A model generated the notes under the pieces. That model ran no database searches. It was not told the DNA's origin and saw only the letters and a program-made list of their open reading frames with translations. From an uncultured Clostridium sp. (lineage in GTDB: Bacteria; Bacillota; Clostridia; Lachnospirales; Lachnospiraceae), in assembly GCA_900552885.1 (NCBI GenBank), contig USBM01000142.1, forward strand, positions 1 through 5,982: 5,982 nucleotides of DNA. Reading direction: 5' to 3'. Shown here in pieces: positions 1-5,982 of this stretch; positions within the stretch are counted from its first letter, which is position 1; every line of letters begins with the position of its first letter. The translations under genes and the position numbers were made by a program.

Positions 1-35
1 ATAATACGTTCCTGTTCACATTTCGAATTTTCAAA

Positions 36-41
36 AGGAGG
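36..41 (+). promoter_or_regulatory. Ribosome binding site of galK
   Basis: A full AGGAGG Shine-Dalgarno core lies 6 nt before the ATG at 48, which fixes the galK start. No convincing promoter can be placed in the 47 nt available, so the operon promoter probably lies left of the window. Confidence 0.85.
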
Positions 42-47
42 TTACTT

Positions 48-1328
48 ATGTTACAAACAGATGTTTTAAAAGATAATTTACAAAAGCAGGCTTATGCAGA
101 CCGATTAACTGACATTTATGTGGATACCACTAAGATTCCTTATCAGACAGCCCGGTATATCGAAGCAATCGCTACCTATGAGAAACATTTCGGTGCCGGT
201 GAAGTCGAGATCTATTCCGCACCCGGAAGAAGCGAGATTGGTGGTAACCACACGGATCACCAACACGGAGAGGTCTTAGCCGCATCCATTAACAACGATG
301 CCATTGCGATTGTCAGATCATTAGAGGAACCAGTCGTGAAAGTGATTTCAGATGGTTATGACCTGATCACCATTTCATTAGATGATCTTACAAAGAAAGC
401 AGAGGAAGAAGGAACTACCGCTTCCCTGATCAAAGGGGTTCTTGCAGGGCTTACAGAACACGGACACAAAGTCGGCGGTTTTCAGGCATACATTACAAGT
501 GATGTACTGATCGGAGCCGGTCTCTCCTCTTCCGCCGCATTTGAGACGATCATCGGTACGATCATCTCCGGATTATACAATGACATGACCATCTCCCCGG
601 TCGAGATTGCGATCATCGGACAGTATGCGGAAAATGTATACTTCGGAAAGCCTTGCGGCTTGATGGATCAGATGGCATGTTCCGTTGGAAGCCTTGTCCA
701 CATTGACTTTGCCAACCCGGCCGATCCGGTAGTGGAACGGGTAGAATTTGACTTGGATGCACATGGCTACAGCCTCTGTATTACAGATACCAAAGGTTCT
801 CATGCAGACTTAACTCCGGATTACGCAGCCATCCCGGCTGAGATGAAAGCTGCCGCTGCCTGCTTTGGCAAAGATGTGCTTGGTGAAGTTAGCAAAGAAG
901 AAGTGCTTGCGAATCTGAATGTCATCCGTAATAAAGTCAATGACCGTGCCGCACTTCGTGCAATTCATTTCGTATATGAGAATGAACGTGTCCAAAAGGA
1001 AGTAACTGCCTTGCAGAAGGATCATTTTGACACATTCTTACAGACCGTAAAGGAATCCGGCGATTCCTCTTACAAATATCTGCAGAATGTCTATACCTGC
1101 CATGATGTAGAGCATCAGAATGTATCCGTTGCACTTGCACTTAGTGATATTCTGCTAGGCACTAACGGTGTCAGTCGCGTACACGGCGGTGGTTTTGCCG
1201 GAACGATCCAGGCCTTTGTAAAAAATGATGTTGTTTCTGACTATAAGAAAGGGATGGAAGCACTCTTTGGTGACGGTGCCTGTGATGTATTGAAGATCCG
1301 CAAATACGGTGGTACGAAGGTATTATAA
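48..1328 (+). CDS. galK: Galactokinase (GHMP kinase), first gene of the gal operon
   Basis: Galactokinase phosphorylates alpha-D-galactose with ATP to galactose-1-phosphate, the first committed Leloir step, in the cytoplasm. The 426-residue product shows the GHMP kinase motifs in order. The galactokinase signature appears in the variant form GRSEIGGNHTDH (residues 60-71). The ATP-binding loop GLSSSAAF is at 158-165. GLMDQ at 204-208 carries the expected catalytic base Asp207. A glycine-rich C-terminal motif HGGGFAG is at 379-385. Tyr259 sits where the galactose-contacting Tyr of characterised enzymes is expected. The protein is longer than E. coli GalK (about 382 residues), mainly through an N-terminal extension of some 30 residues. 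The start is supported by AGGAGG 6 nt upstream. One oddity is that the usual signature GxHxD is preceded by Asn67 where classical enzymes have a sugar-binding Glu. galE and galT follow on the same strand. The family call is firm; exact sugar range is inferred from the operon. Confidence 0.95.
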   Translation: MLQTDVLKDNLQKQAYADRLTDIYVDTTKIPYQTARYIEAIATYEKHFGAGEVEIYSAPGRSEIGGNHTDHQHGEVLAASINNDAIAIVRSLEEPVVKVISDGYDLITISLDDLTKKAEEEGTTASLIKGVLAGLTEHGHKVGGFQAYITSDVLIGAGLSSSAAFETIIGTIISGLYNDMTISPVEIAIIGQYAENVYFGKPCGLMDQMACSVGSLVHIDFANPADPVVERVEFDLDAHGYSLCITDTKGSHADLTPDYAAIPAEMKAAAACFGKDVLGEVSKEEVLANLNVIRNKVNDRAALRAIHFVYENERVQKEVTALQKDHFDTFLQTVKESGDSSYKYLQNVYTCHDVEHQNVSVALALSDILLGTNGVSRVHGGGFAGTIQAFVKNDVVSDYKKGMEALFGDGACDVLKIRKYGGTKVL

Positions 1329-1343
1329 ACCGGTGATCACAGT

Positions 1344-1361
1344 GCGAAGCATTTTGCTCGC
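1344..1361 (+). other. Small hairpin in galK-galE spacer, possible weak attenuator or processing site
   Basis: GCG-A-AGC pairs with GCT-CGC around an ATTTT loop, giving 6 base pairs with one bulged A. It is followed only by TTTATG, which is too poor in T for a strong intrinsic terminator. An alternative outer pairing, AGTGC (1341-1345) with GCACT (1369-1373), would compete with it. It could modulate the galK to galE transcript ratio or be incidental. Confidence 0.3.
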
Positions 1362-1433
1362 TTTATGAGCACTTCTATTGATAACATGAATCAGATAGAC
1401 TTATCGCAACATTGAATACGAATAATAAGAATC

Positions 1434-1439
1434 AGGAGG
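1434..1439 (+). promoter_or_regulatory. Ribosome binding site of galE
   Basis: AGGAGG lies 8 nt before the ATG at 1448. It decides the start against the in-frame upstream ATG at 1412, which lies upstream of this site and would add 12 polar residues before the Rossmann strand. Confidence 0.85.
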
Positions 1440-1447
1440 ATAAAAGT

Positions 1448-2443
1448 ATGAGTAGTATTTTAGTATTAGGTGGTGCCGGCTATATCGGTTCCCACACCGT
1501 ATATGAATTAATTGACGCAGGCGAAGATGTTGTCGTTGTAGACAATTTAGAGACCGGTTTCCGCAAGGCGGTTCATCCGGATGCAAAGTTTTATGAGGGA
1601 GATATCCGGGACCGTTCCTTTATCGATTCCGTATTCGACAAAGAAGACATCGATGGCGTCATCCATTTTGCAGCAAATTCCCAGGTTGGGGAAAGTATGG
1701 TAAAACCATTAAAATATTATAATAACAATCTCTGTGGAACTGAGGTTCTGTTGGAAAGCATGGTAGCACATGGCATTGATAAGATTGTATTCTCTTCTAC
1801 TGCTGCTACTTACGGCGAGCCGGAGCGTATTCCTATCTTAGAGACTGACCGTACCCTTCCAACCAACTGCTATGGTGAGACAAAGCTTTCCATGGAGAAG
1901 ATGTTCAAATGGACTGCCAATGCACATGATCTCCGTTTTGTATCTCTTCGCTATTTCAATGCCTGCGGTGCCCATCCAAACGGTTTGATCGGTGAGGCAC
2001 ACAACCCGGAAACCCATTTGATTCCATTGATCTTACAGGTTCCAAACGGCAAGCGGGAATTCATCTCTATCTTTGGTAACGACTACGAGACAAAGGATGG
2101 TACCTGTGTCAGAGACTACATCCATGTAAATGATCTCGCCCAGGCTCATATTCTTGCCATGAAATATCTTCGAGAAGGCAATGACAGTAACATCTTCAAC
2201 TTGGGAAATGGTGTCGGTTTCACCGTGAAAGAAGTCGTAGAGACTGCCCGCAAAGTAACCGGACATCCTATTCCCGCAAAAGAAGAACCTCGCCGTGCCG
2301 GTGATCCTTCAACCTTAATAGCATCCAGCGACAAGGCAAAGGAGATACTTGGCTGGAAACCACAGTTTGATGATCTGGAAACAATCATTTCAACTGCCTG
2401 GAACTGGCACAGCAATCATCCAAACGGATACGAGAATGCATAG
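1448..2443 (+). CDS. galE: UDP-glucose/UDP-galactose 4-epimerase (extended SDR)
   Basis: GalE interconverts UDP-galactose and UDP-glucose with tightly bound NAD, closing the Leloir cycle and supplying UDP-galactose for glycan synthesis. The 331-residue product is close to the family length (E. coli, 338). The N-terminal Rossmann fold opens with GGAGYIGS (residues 8-15), the GxxGxxG nucleotide-binding motif. FSSTAATYG (115-123) provides the catalytic Ser/Thr, here Thr118. The YxxxK pair is Tyr142 and Lys146. The C-terminal substrate domain contains RYFNACGAH (168-176) and PRRAGD (281-286). The residue aligned by eye with E. coli Tyr299 is Leu290, a non-bulky gate that in this family often goes with acceptance of N-acetylated UDP-hexoses. 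The ATG at 1448 is preferred because of its ribosome site and because the Rossmann strand starts directly after it. galT follows after 15 nt. The family call is certain; dual substrate use is inference. Confidence 0.96.
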   Translation: MSSILVLGGAGYIGSHTVYELIDAGEDVVVVDNLETGFRKAVHPDAKFYEGDIRDRSFIDSVFDKEDIDGVIHFAANSQVGESMVKPLKYYNNNLCGTEVLLESMVAHGIDKIVFSSTAATYGEPERIPILETDRTLPTNCYGETKLSMEKMFKWTANAHDLRFVSLRYFNACGAHPNGLIGEAHNPETHLIPLILQVPNGKREFISIFGNDYETKDGTCVRDYIHVNDLAQAHILAMKYLREGNDSNIFNLGNGVGFTVKEVVETARKVTGHPIPAKEEPRRAGDPSTLIASSDKAKEILGWKPQFDDLETIISTAWNWHSNHPNGYENA

Positions 2444-2450
2444 AAGGAGG
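2444..2450 (+). promoter_or_regulatory. Ribosome binding site of galT
   Basis: AAGGAGG begins immediately after the galE stop codon and sits 8 nt before the galT ATG. This tight arrangement suggests cotranscription and possibly translational coupling of galE and galT. Confidence 0.85.
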
Positions 2451-2458
2451 GATCTGCC

Positions 2459-3949
2459 ATGATTAATAATCTGATTCAGGAGCTTATAACCTATGGACTA
2501 CACAACGGTCTGATTAACCCTGCCGATGAAATATTTGTTACCAATTCCCTATTAGCACTATTTGAATTACATGAGTATGAAGAATCGGACGAGCACATTA
2601 CTCCCCGACCTTTACACCTTATTTTAGAAGATCTTATGACATATGCACACGAACACGGAATCTTAGAAGATGACACCGTTACCATGAAGGATCTGTTTGA
2701 CACAAAGATCATGGGATTATTGACACCTCCACCATCTGTTGTGCGTAAGACATTTGCAGATAAGTATGCAGTATCTCCAAAAGAAGCAACCGACTATTAC
2801 TATTCGTTCAGTAAAGCGACAAACTATATTCGTACAGACCGTATTGCAAAGGACGAGAAATGGGTAACCGATACAGAATTCGGCCCTATTGATATTACAA
2901 TCAACCTCTCAAAACCGGAAAAAGATCCCCGTGATATTGCCAGGGCCGGCCAGGCTAAGAAATCCGGCTATCCAAGTTGCCTTCTCTGCAAGGAAAACGA
3001 AGGATATGCCGGCCATTTCTCACATCCAGCCAGACAGAACCACCGCATTATTCCGTTGACACTTTGTGGAGAATCCTATTATCTGCAATATTCTCCATAC
3101 GTATATTATAATGAACACTGCATTATCTTTAATGCACAGCACATTCCAATGAAGATTAACAAAGCTGCATTTGAGAAATTATTAGACTTTGTACGATTGT
3201 TTCCACACTATACAGCAGGTTCTAACGCAGATCTGCCTATCGTCGGAGGCTCGATCTTAAGCCACGATCATTTTCAGGGTGGCGGTTATGTATTCGCCAT
3301 GGCAAAAGCTCCTTACGAGACAGAATTTTCATTACCGGATTATCCGGATGTACATGCCGGCACCGTAAAATGGCCAATGTCTGTAATTCGCCTACAAGGT
3401 AAGAATACCGATTCCATCGTTGCCGCAGCAGACCACATCCTGTCAGCATGGAGAAGTTATACCGATGAAGCAGCTTATATTTTCAGTGAGACAGACGGAA
3501 CTCCGCATAATACGATCACACCGATTGCAAGAATGCATGGCGATCTGTTTGAACTTGATCTGGTACTACGTAACAATATTACAACCGAAGAATGTCCGAT
3601 GGGATTATACCATCCACATGCAGAATATCATCACATTAAGAAAGAGAATATCGGACTGATCGAAGTAATGGGACTTGCCGTTCTTCCTGCCCGCCTAAAG
3701 AAAGAAATGGCCGCCTTAGAACAGGCAATCCTGCAGCACAGAGATCTCCGTGCAGATGAGACGATTGCATCTCATGCAGATTGGGCTGAGAGTTGGATTC
3801 CTAACTATGCGATTAATGCCGATAACATCCACTCTATCGTACAAAAAGAGATCGGTATTGTCTTCTCACATGTATTAGAGGATGCCGGTGTATACAAACG
3901 GACACCGGATGGACAAGCAGCATTTCAACGTTTCATTTTCTCCCTCTAA
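2459..3949 (+). CDS. galT: Galactose-1-phosphate uridylyltransferase, class II
   Basis: GalT transfers the uridylyl group between UDP-glucose and galactose-1-phosphate, giving UDP-galactose and glucose-1-phosphate through a uridylyl-histidine intermediate. The 496-residue product matches the long class II family typical of Firmicutes, not the roughly 350-residue E. coli type. The diagnostic block DLPIVGGSILSHDHFQGG spans residues 258-275. Its HDHFQ corresponds to the HxHxQ active site of the HIT-like superfamily, which makes His271 the likely nucleophile. A second conserved segment, GLYHPHAEYHH, covers 382-392. CLLC at 174-177 has two cysteines spaced as a possible metal or structural pair, but I do not claim zinc binding. 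The start is fixed by AAGGAGG 8 nt upstream. It is the last gene of the operon and runs into a convergent terminator. I see no frameshift or missing motif. Confidence 0.95.
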   Translation: MINNLIQELITYGLHNGLINPADEIFVTNSLLALFELHEYEESDEHITPRPLHLILEDLMTYAHEHGILEDDTVTMKDLFDTKIMGLLTPPPSVVRKTFADKYAVSPKEATDYYYSFSKATNYIRTDRIAKDEKWVTDTEFGPIDITINLSKPEKDPRDIARAGQAKKSGYPSCLLCKENEGYAGHFSHPARQNHRIIPLTLCGESYYLQYSPYVYYNEHCIIFNAQHIPMKINKAAFEKLLDFVRLFPHYTAGSNADLPIVGGSILSHDHFQGGGYVFAMAKAPYETEFSLPDYPDVHAGTVKWPMSVIRLQGKNTDSIVAAADHILSAWRSYTDEAAYIFSETDGTPHNTITPIARMHGDLFELDLVLRNNITTEECPMGLYHPHAEYHHIKKENIGLIEVMGLAVLPARLKKEMAALEQAILQHRDLRADETIASHADWAESWIPNYAINADNIHSIVQKEIGIVFSHVLEDAGVYKRTPDGQAAFQRFIFSL

Positions 3950-3974
3950 AGGACAATCTTTTCTATAAAGCAAA

Positions 3975-4019
3975 AAGCTGTCATATCTCTGCATTCTATC
4001 TGCATTGATATGACAGCTT
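3975..4019. terminator. Convergent stem-loop terminator between galT and ilvE
   Basis: A 13-bp perfect stem (3975-3987 with 4007-4019) encloses a 19-nt loop. Read on the minus strand it ends in CAGCTTTTTG, a T-run (3972-3976) suited to Rho-independent termination of ilvE. Read on the plus strand it is followed by ATTATAAC, a poorer tail, so it probably ends galT less efficiently. It sits 25 nt past the galT stop and 24 nt past the ilvE stop, as expected for a shared terminator. The loop consists of two TCTGCATT copies separated by CTA. Confidence 0.8.
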
Positions 4020-4043
4020 ATTATAACTCATCTTATCCTATTA

Positions 4044-5066
4044 TTAACGAATCGTCTTGATCCATCCTTCCGGAGCTTCGATACGACCCATCTGGATACC
4101 GGTTAATGTATCATATAACTTCTTCGTAACAGGTCCCATCTCATCCATTCCGCTCGGGAAACAGATCTCTTTACCATGATCTACAATCTTACCAACCGGT
4201 GAGATTACTGCTGCAGTACCGCAAAGACCACACTCAGCGAAATCCTTCAACTCATCGAAGTATACTTCTCTATGCTCTACGGTCAAACCTAAATACTTCT
4301 CAGCTACAACCATCAAAGAACGACGTGTAATAGATGGTAAGATACTGTCTGACTTAGGAGTAACGAACTTGCCATCTTTGGTGATGAACATGAAGTTTGC
4401 TCCACCAGTCTCTTCTACTTTCGTTCTGGTTGCCGGATCTAAGTACATATTCTCTGAATATCCCTGATTATGTGCATCTACAATTGCATGTAAACTCATA
4501 GCATAGTTAAGACCTGCCTTGATATGACCGGTTCCATGAGGTGCTGCACGGTCAAAATCAGACACACGGATCGTAATTGGCTTAGCGCCACCCTTAAAGT
4601 AAGGACCTACCGGTGTAACAAAGATACGGAACTGATATTCATCTGCCGGCTTAACACCAATAACCGGATTACTACCGAACATATATGGACGAATATATAA
4701 AGTTGCTCCTGATCCATAAGGTGGAACATAATCAATATTTGCCTCAACTACCTTCTGAACTGCCTCTACAAATCTATCCTCCGGGAATACAGGCATCTCC
4801 AGACGCTTACAAGAATCTGCCATTCTAGAAGCATTCAGATCCGGACGGAAACATACAACATGACCATCCTCTGTAGTATATGCCTTCAATCCCTCGAAAC
4901 AGGTCTGTGCATACTGTAACACACCAGCACACTCGCTAATTGTCACCATAGGATCATCCACTAATGCACCATCATCCCATGCACCATTCTTGTAATTGGA
5001 TACAAAACGCTTATCTGTCTCAATATATCCAAATCCAATGCTTGACCAATCGATATTCTTACTCAT
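4044..5066 (-). CDS. ilvE: Branched-chain amino acid aminotransferase (BCAT, type II)
   Basis: This PLP-dependent fold-type IV enzyme catalyses the last step of leucine, isoleucine and valine synthesis, and the reverse deamination, using glutamate/2-oxoglutarate. The 340-residue product resembles the longer human-BCAT-like group more than the roughly 309-residue E. coli IlvE. The PLP lysine is Lys183 in GTGHIKAGLNYA. ETGGANFMFI (residues 219-228) is the E-x-G-x-x-N-type cofactor strand. CGTAAVISPV (282-291) holds the phosphate-binding GTA. A CGLC sequence (279-282) directly precedes that loop. The chosen ATG has an AAGGAAG-like ribosome site 8 nt upstream. An in-frame ATG at 5126 would add 20 residues but has no ribosome site and lies before the region where family similarity begins. 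Translation ends in tandem TAA codons. dapL lies upstream in the same orientation, 253 nt away, so ilvE probably has its own promoter. Confidence 0.93.
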   Translation of the reverse strand: MSKNIDWSSIGFGYIETDKRFVSNYKNGAWDDGALVDDPMVTISECAGVLQYAQTCFEGLKAYTTEDGHVVCFRPDLNASRMADSCKRLEMPVFPEDRFVEAVQKVVEANIDYVPPYGSGATLYIRPYMFGSNPVIGVKPADEYQFRIFVTPVGPYFKGGAKPITIRVSDFDRAAPHGTGHIKAGLNYAMSLHAIVDAHNQGYSENMYLDPATRTKVEETGGANFMFITKDGKFVTPKSDSILPSITRRSLMVVAEKYLGLTVEHREVYFDELKDFAECGLCGTAAVISPVGKIVDHGKEICFPSGMDEMGPVTKKLYDTLTGIQMGRIEAPEGWIKTIR

Positions 5067-5074
5067 TAAAAAAA

Positions 5075-5082
5075 CTTCCTTT
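5075..5082 (-). promoter_or_regulatory. Likely ribosome binding site of ilvE
   Basis: On the minus strand AAGGAAAGGAAG precedes TTTTTTTA and the ATG at 5066. The AAAGGAAG portion is a purine-rich, imperfect Shine-Dalgarno at 8-nt spacing. It is weaker than the AGGAGG sites of the gal genes, but it favours this start over the ATG at 5126. Confidence 0.6.
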
Positions 5083-5153
5083 CCTTGGCTGTTTGTTGGA
5101 GAACTTCCACCCTCCTGTCTCGCCATTAGTACATGCTACTTTCGTATAATACA

Positions 5154-5182
5154 TCTATACTTTTGTTCATGTATCACATGAA
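5154..5182 (-). promoter_or_regulatory. Possible ilvE promoter
   Basis: On the minus strand TTCATG (5177-5182) and TATAGA (5154-5159) are 17 nt apart, an ideal sigma-A spacing. Each box is only a partial match: 3 of 6 for the -35 and 4 of 6 for the -10. TATTAT at 5146-5151 is an alternative -10 but has no good -35. The transcript would have a leader of roughly 80 nt. Confidence 0.3.
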
Positions 5183-5184
5183 CA
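5164..5184. promoter_or_regulatory. Perfect inverted repeat, candidate operator upstream of ilvE
   Basis: TGTTCATG and CATGAACA form perfect 8-bp arms around a 5-nt centre (TATCA). The 21-bp length is typical of a site for a dimeric repressor. It lies about 100 nt before the ilvE start and overlaps the best -35 candidate. No T-run follows on either strand, which argues against an intrinsic terminator. The binding protein cannot be identified from this sequence. Confidence 0.45.
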
Positions 5185-5256
5185 CAGTTTACCACTCACC
5201 ATAACACTTTGCAAGAGTAAATCCCCTCATCCAATACGTCTGACGCATGAAAGAAT

Positions 5257-5312
5257 TTCTTGCATTAGTGAATGAACTTCCATTTATTCACATTTTAAAG
5301 GCTTCTTGCATT
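5257..5312. repeat. 10-bp direct repeat TTCTTGCATT downstream of dapL
   Basis: Two exact copies of TTCTTGCATT occur at 5257-5266 and 5303-5312, with start points 46 nt apart, just after the dapL stop. No function is evident. A shared regulator site or chance in AT-rich DNA are both possible. Confidence 0.35.
5268..5291. other. Small hairpin downstream of dapL
   Basis: GTGAATGAA pairs with TTTATTCAC around CTTCCA on the plus strand, with one G-T wobble. On the minus strand the same position becomes an A-C mismatch. It lies about 30 nt past the dapL stop, where a terminator would be expected, but no T-run follows on the minus strand. At best it is a weak 3' stabilising or terminating structure. 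Confidence 0.25.
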
Positions 5313-5319
5313 CTCTTCC

Positions 5320-5982
5320 TTATAATGCCTTAATTCTCTTCAATGCTTCTAAGGTATTCTCATATGTACCAAATGCAGTCAGTCGGAAATATCCCTCTCC
5401 ACTTGGTCCAAATCCGGATCCCGGTGTACCTACTACATTGGCATTGGTCAATAAATGATCGAAGAACTCCCATGAAGTCATGCCTTCCGGTGTCTTTAAC
5501 CAGATATATGGTGCATTTACACCACCAGAAACAGAGAAACCTGCCTCCTTCAATCCTTCCTTGATCACCTTAGCATTATTCATATAATAAGCAATCTGCT
5601 CTGCAGTCTGCTTCTTACCGGCATCCGAATATACAGCCTCACCTGCACGTTGAATAATATATGGTGCACCATTATACTTTGTTCCATGACGTCTTGCCCA
5701 TAATGCATTCAATGAAGTACCATCACTTGCCTTTAACTCCTTTGGAATTACGGTGTATCCCAAACGTGTACCTGTAAAACCTGCATTCTTAGAAAAGCTC
5801 TTTAACTCGATCGCACATGTCTTTGCACCATCACACTCATAAATAGTGTGCGGAACATCCTCCTCACTGATATATGCCTCGTAAGCAGCATCATATATGA
5901 TAACAGCTCCTACTTTATTGGCATAATCTACCCATTTCTGAAGTTGATCTTTCTTGATCGTTGCTCCGGTTGGGTTATTCGG
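5320..5982 (-). CDS. dapL: LL-diaminopimelate aminotransferase, C-terminal part (cut by window edge)
   Basis: DapL converts tetrahydrodipicolinate directly to LL-diaminopimelate with glutamate as amino donor, bypassing the acyl-blocked steps of lysine and peptidoglycan precursor synthesis. The visible 220 residues are in frame to the window's last base, so the 5' half (family length about 400) lies beyond it. PNNPTG opens the visible part, followed by VIIYDAAY, whose Asp and Tyr contact PLP. ELKSFSKNAGFTGTRLGYTV contains the Schiff-base lysine at visible residue 65. TPGSGFGPSGEGYFRLTAFG, near the C-terminus, carries the substrate-carboxylate Arg at visible residue 200. These blocks resemble plant and chlamydial DapL closely; a related class I aminotransferase is less likely. 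A TTG at 5763 is an internal Leu codon, not a start. ilvE follows in the same direction. Confidence 0.9.
   Translation of the reverse strand, partial: PNNPTGATIKKDQLQKWVDYANKVGAVIIYDAAYEAYISEEDVPHTIYECDGAKTCAIELKSFSKNAGFTGTRLGYTVIPKELKASDGTSLNALWARRHGTKYNGAPYIIQRAGEAVYSDAGKKQTAEQIAYYMNNAKVIKEGLKEAGFSVSGGVNAPYIWLKTPEGMTSWEFFDHLLTNANVVGTPGSGFGPSGEGYFRLTAFGTYENTLEALKRIKAL

Larger units (their letters stand above)
1329..1447 (+). other. galK-galE intergenic spacer
   Basis: This 119-nt gap is long compared with the 15 nt between galE and galT. It begins with the perfect 8-bp palindrome GTGATCAC (1333-1340), followed by a small hairpin at 1344-1361. No clear promoter or long T-run is visible, so galE is most simply read as cotranscribed with galK. 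Confidence 0.5.
5067..5319 (-). other. dapL-ilvE intergenic region
   Basis: These 253 nt hold no gene I can support. Visible elements are a perfect inverted repeat (5164-5184) with a possible ilvE promoter, a 10-bp direct repeat (5257-5266 and 5303-5312), and a small hairpin (5268-5291). A classical terminator for dapL is not evident, so some readthrough from dapL into ilvE is possible. Confidence 0.6.

Noticed and set aside
573..1140. Minus-strand open frames of 67-76 codons inside galK.
   Set aside because: They lie wholly within a well-supported coding gene, have no recognisable domains, and fit overlapping-frame shadows. The same holds for frames inside galE, galT, ilvE and dapL.
1412..1447. 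Upstream ATG at 1412 extending GalE by 12 residues.
   Set aside because: The AGGAGG at 1434-1439 lies inside this extension and serves the ATG at 1448, directly before the Rossmann strand.
5067..5126. GGAGGGTGGAAG in the ilvE leader, superficially like the T-box core AGGGTGGNACC.
   Set aside because: It lacks the ACCGCG-type continuation, lies within a likely leader of only about 80 nt, and no Stem I or antiterminator/terminator pair is visible.
5066..5126. In-frame upstream ATG at 5126 giving an extra 20 residues on IlvE.
   Set aside because: There is no Shine-Dalgarno before it, the added residues look unlike the family N-terminus, and the ATG at 5066 has a plausible ribosome site.
5145..5150. 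Perfect TATAAT on the plus strand.
   Set aside because: There is no -35 box at suitable spacing and no plus-strand gene downstream; it faces into the 5' end of ilvE's leader region.
5236..5248. Near-palindrome around TACGTCTGACGCA in the dapL-ilvE gap.
   Set aside because: The symmetry is imperfect and the centre too tight for a hairpin; there is no other support for a site.
1..5982. A new defence, mobile or biosynthetic system.
   Set aside because: Every long reading frame is accounted for by known metabolic enzymes. No repeats, integrase, transposase or unexplained conserved frame was found.

Overview
The window is about 6 kb of ordinary chromosomal metabolic DNA from a low-to-moderate GC Firmicute. 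It is most likely a gut clostridium of the Lachnospiraceae type. This guess rests on the galK-galE-galT order, the class II (Firmicutes-type) GalT, the strong AGGAGG ribosome binding sites, and a dapL-type diaminopimelate aminotransferase. It is an inference from family knowledge, not a database result.

Region 1 (1-3949, + strand) is a complete Leloir galactose operon: galK (galactokinase), galE (UDP-galactose 4-epimerase) and galT (UTP/UDP-hexose-1-phosphate uridylyltransferase, class II). Together they convert galactose to galactose-1-phosphate, exchange it for glucose-1-phosphate via UDP-sugars, and regenerate UDP-glucose. galE and galT are tightly spaced (15 nt). galK and galE are separated by 119 nt holding a small hairpin. 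The operon promoter is not visible, because only 47 nt precede galK.

Region 2 (3950-4043) is a short convergent gap. A 13-bp stem-loop with a T-run on the minus side ends ilvE and probably also serves galT.

Region 3 (4044-5982, - strand) carries two amino-acid aminotransferase genes pointing the same way. They are the 3' half of dapL (LL-diaminopimelate aminotransferase, cut by the window's right edge) and, 253 nt downstream of it, ilvE (branched-chain aminotransferase, human-BCAT-like type). The gap holds a perfect 8-bp-arm inverted repeat overlapping a possible ilvE promoter, a 10-bp direct repeat, and a weak hairpin.

I see no mobile element, CRISPR array, tRNA, rRNA, toxin or defence gene, and nothing that supports a new biological system. 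The points most worth a second look are an Asn in place of the usual sugar-contacting Glu in GalK, a Leu at the specificity-gate position of GalE, the palindrome in front of ilvE, and the repeat-built loop of the convergent terminator.
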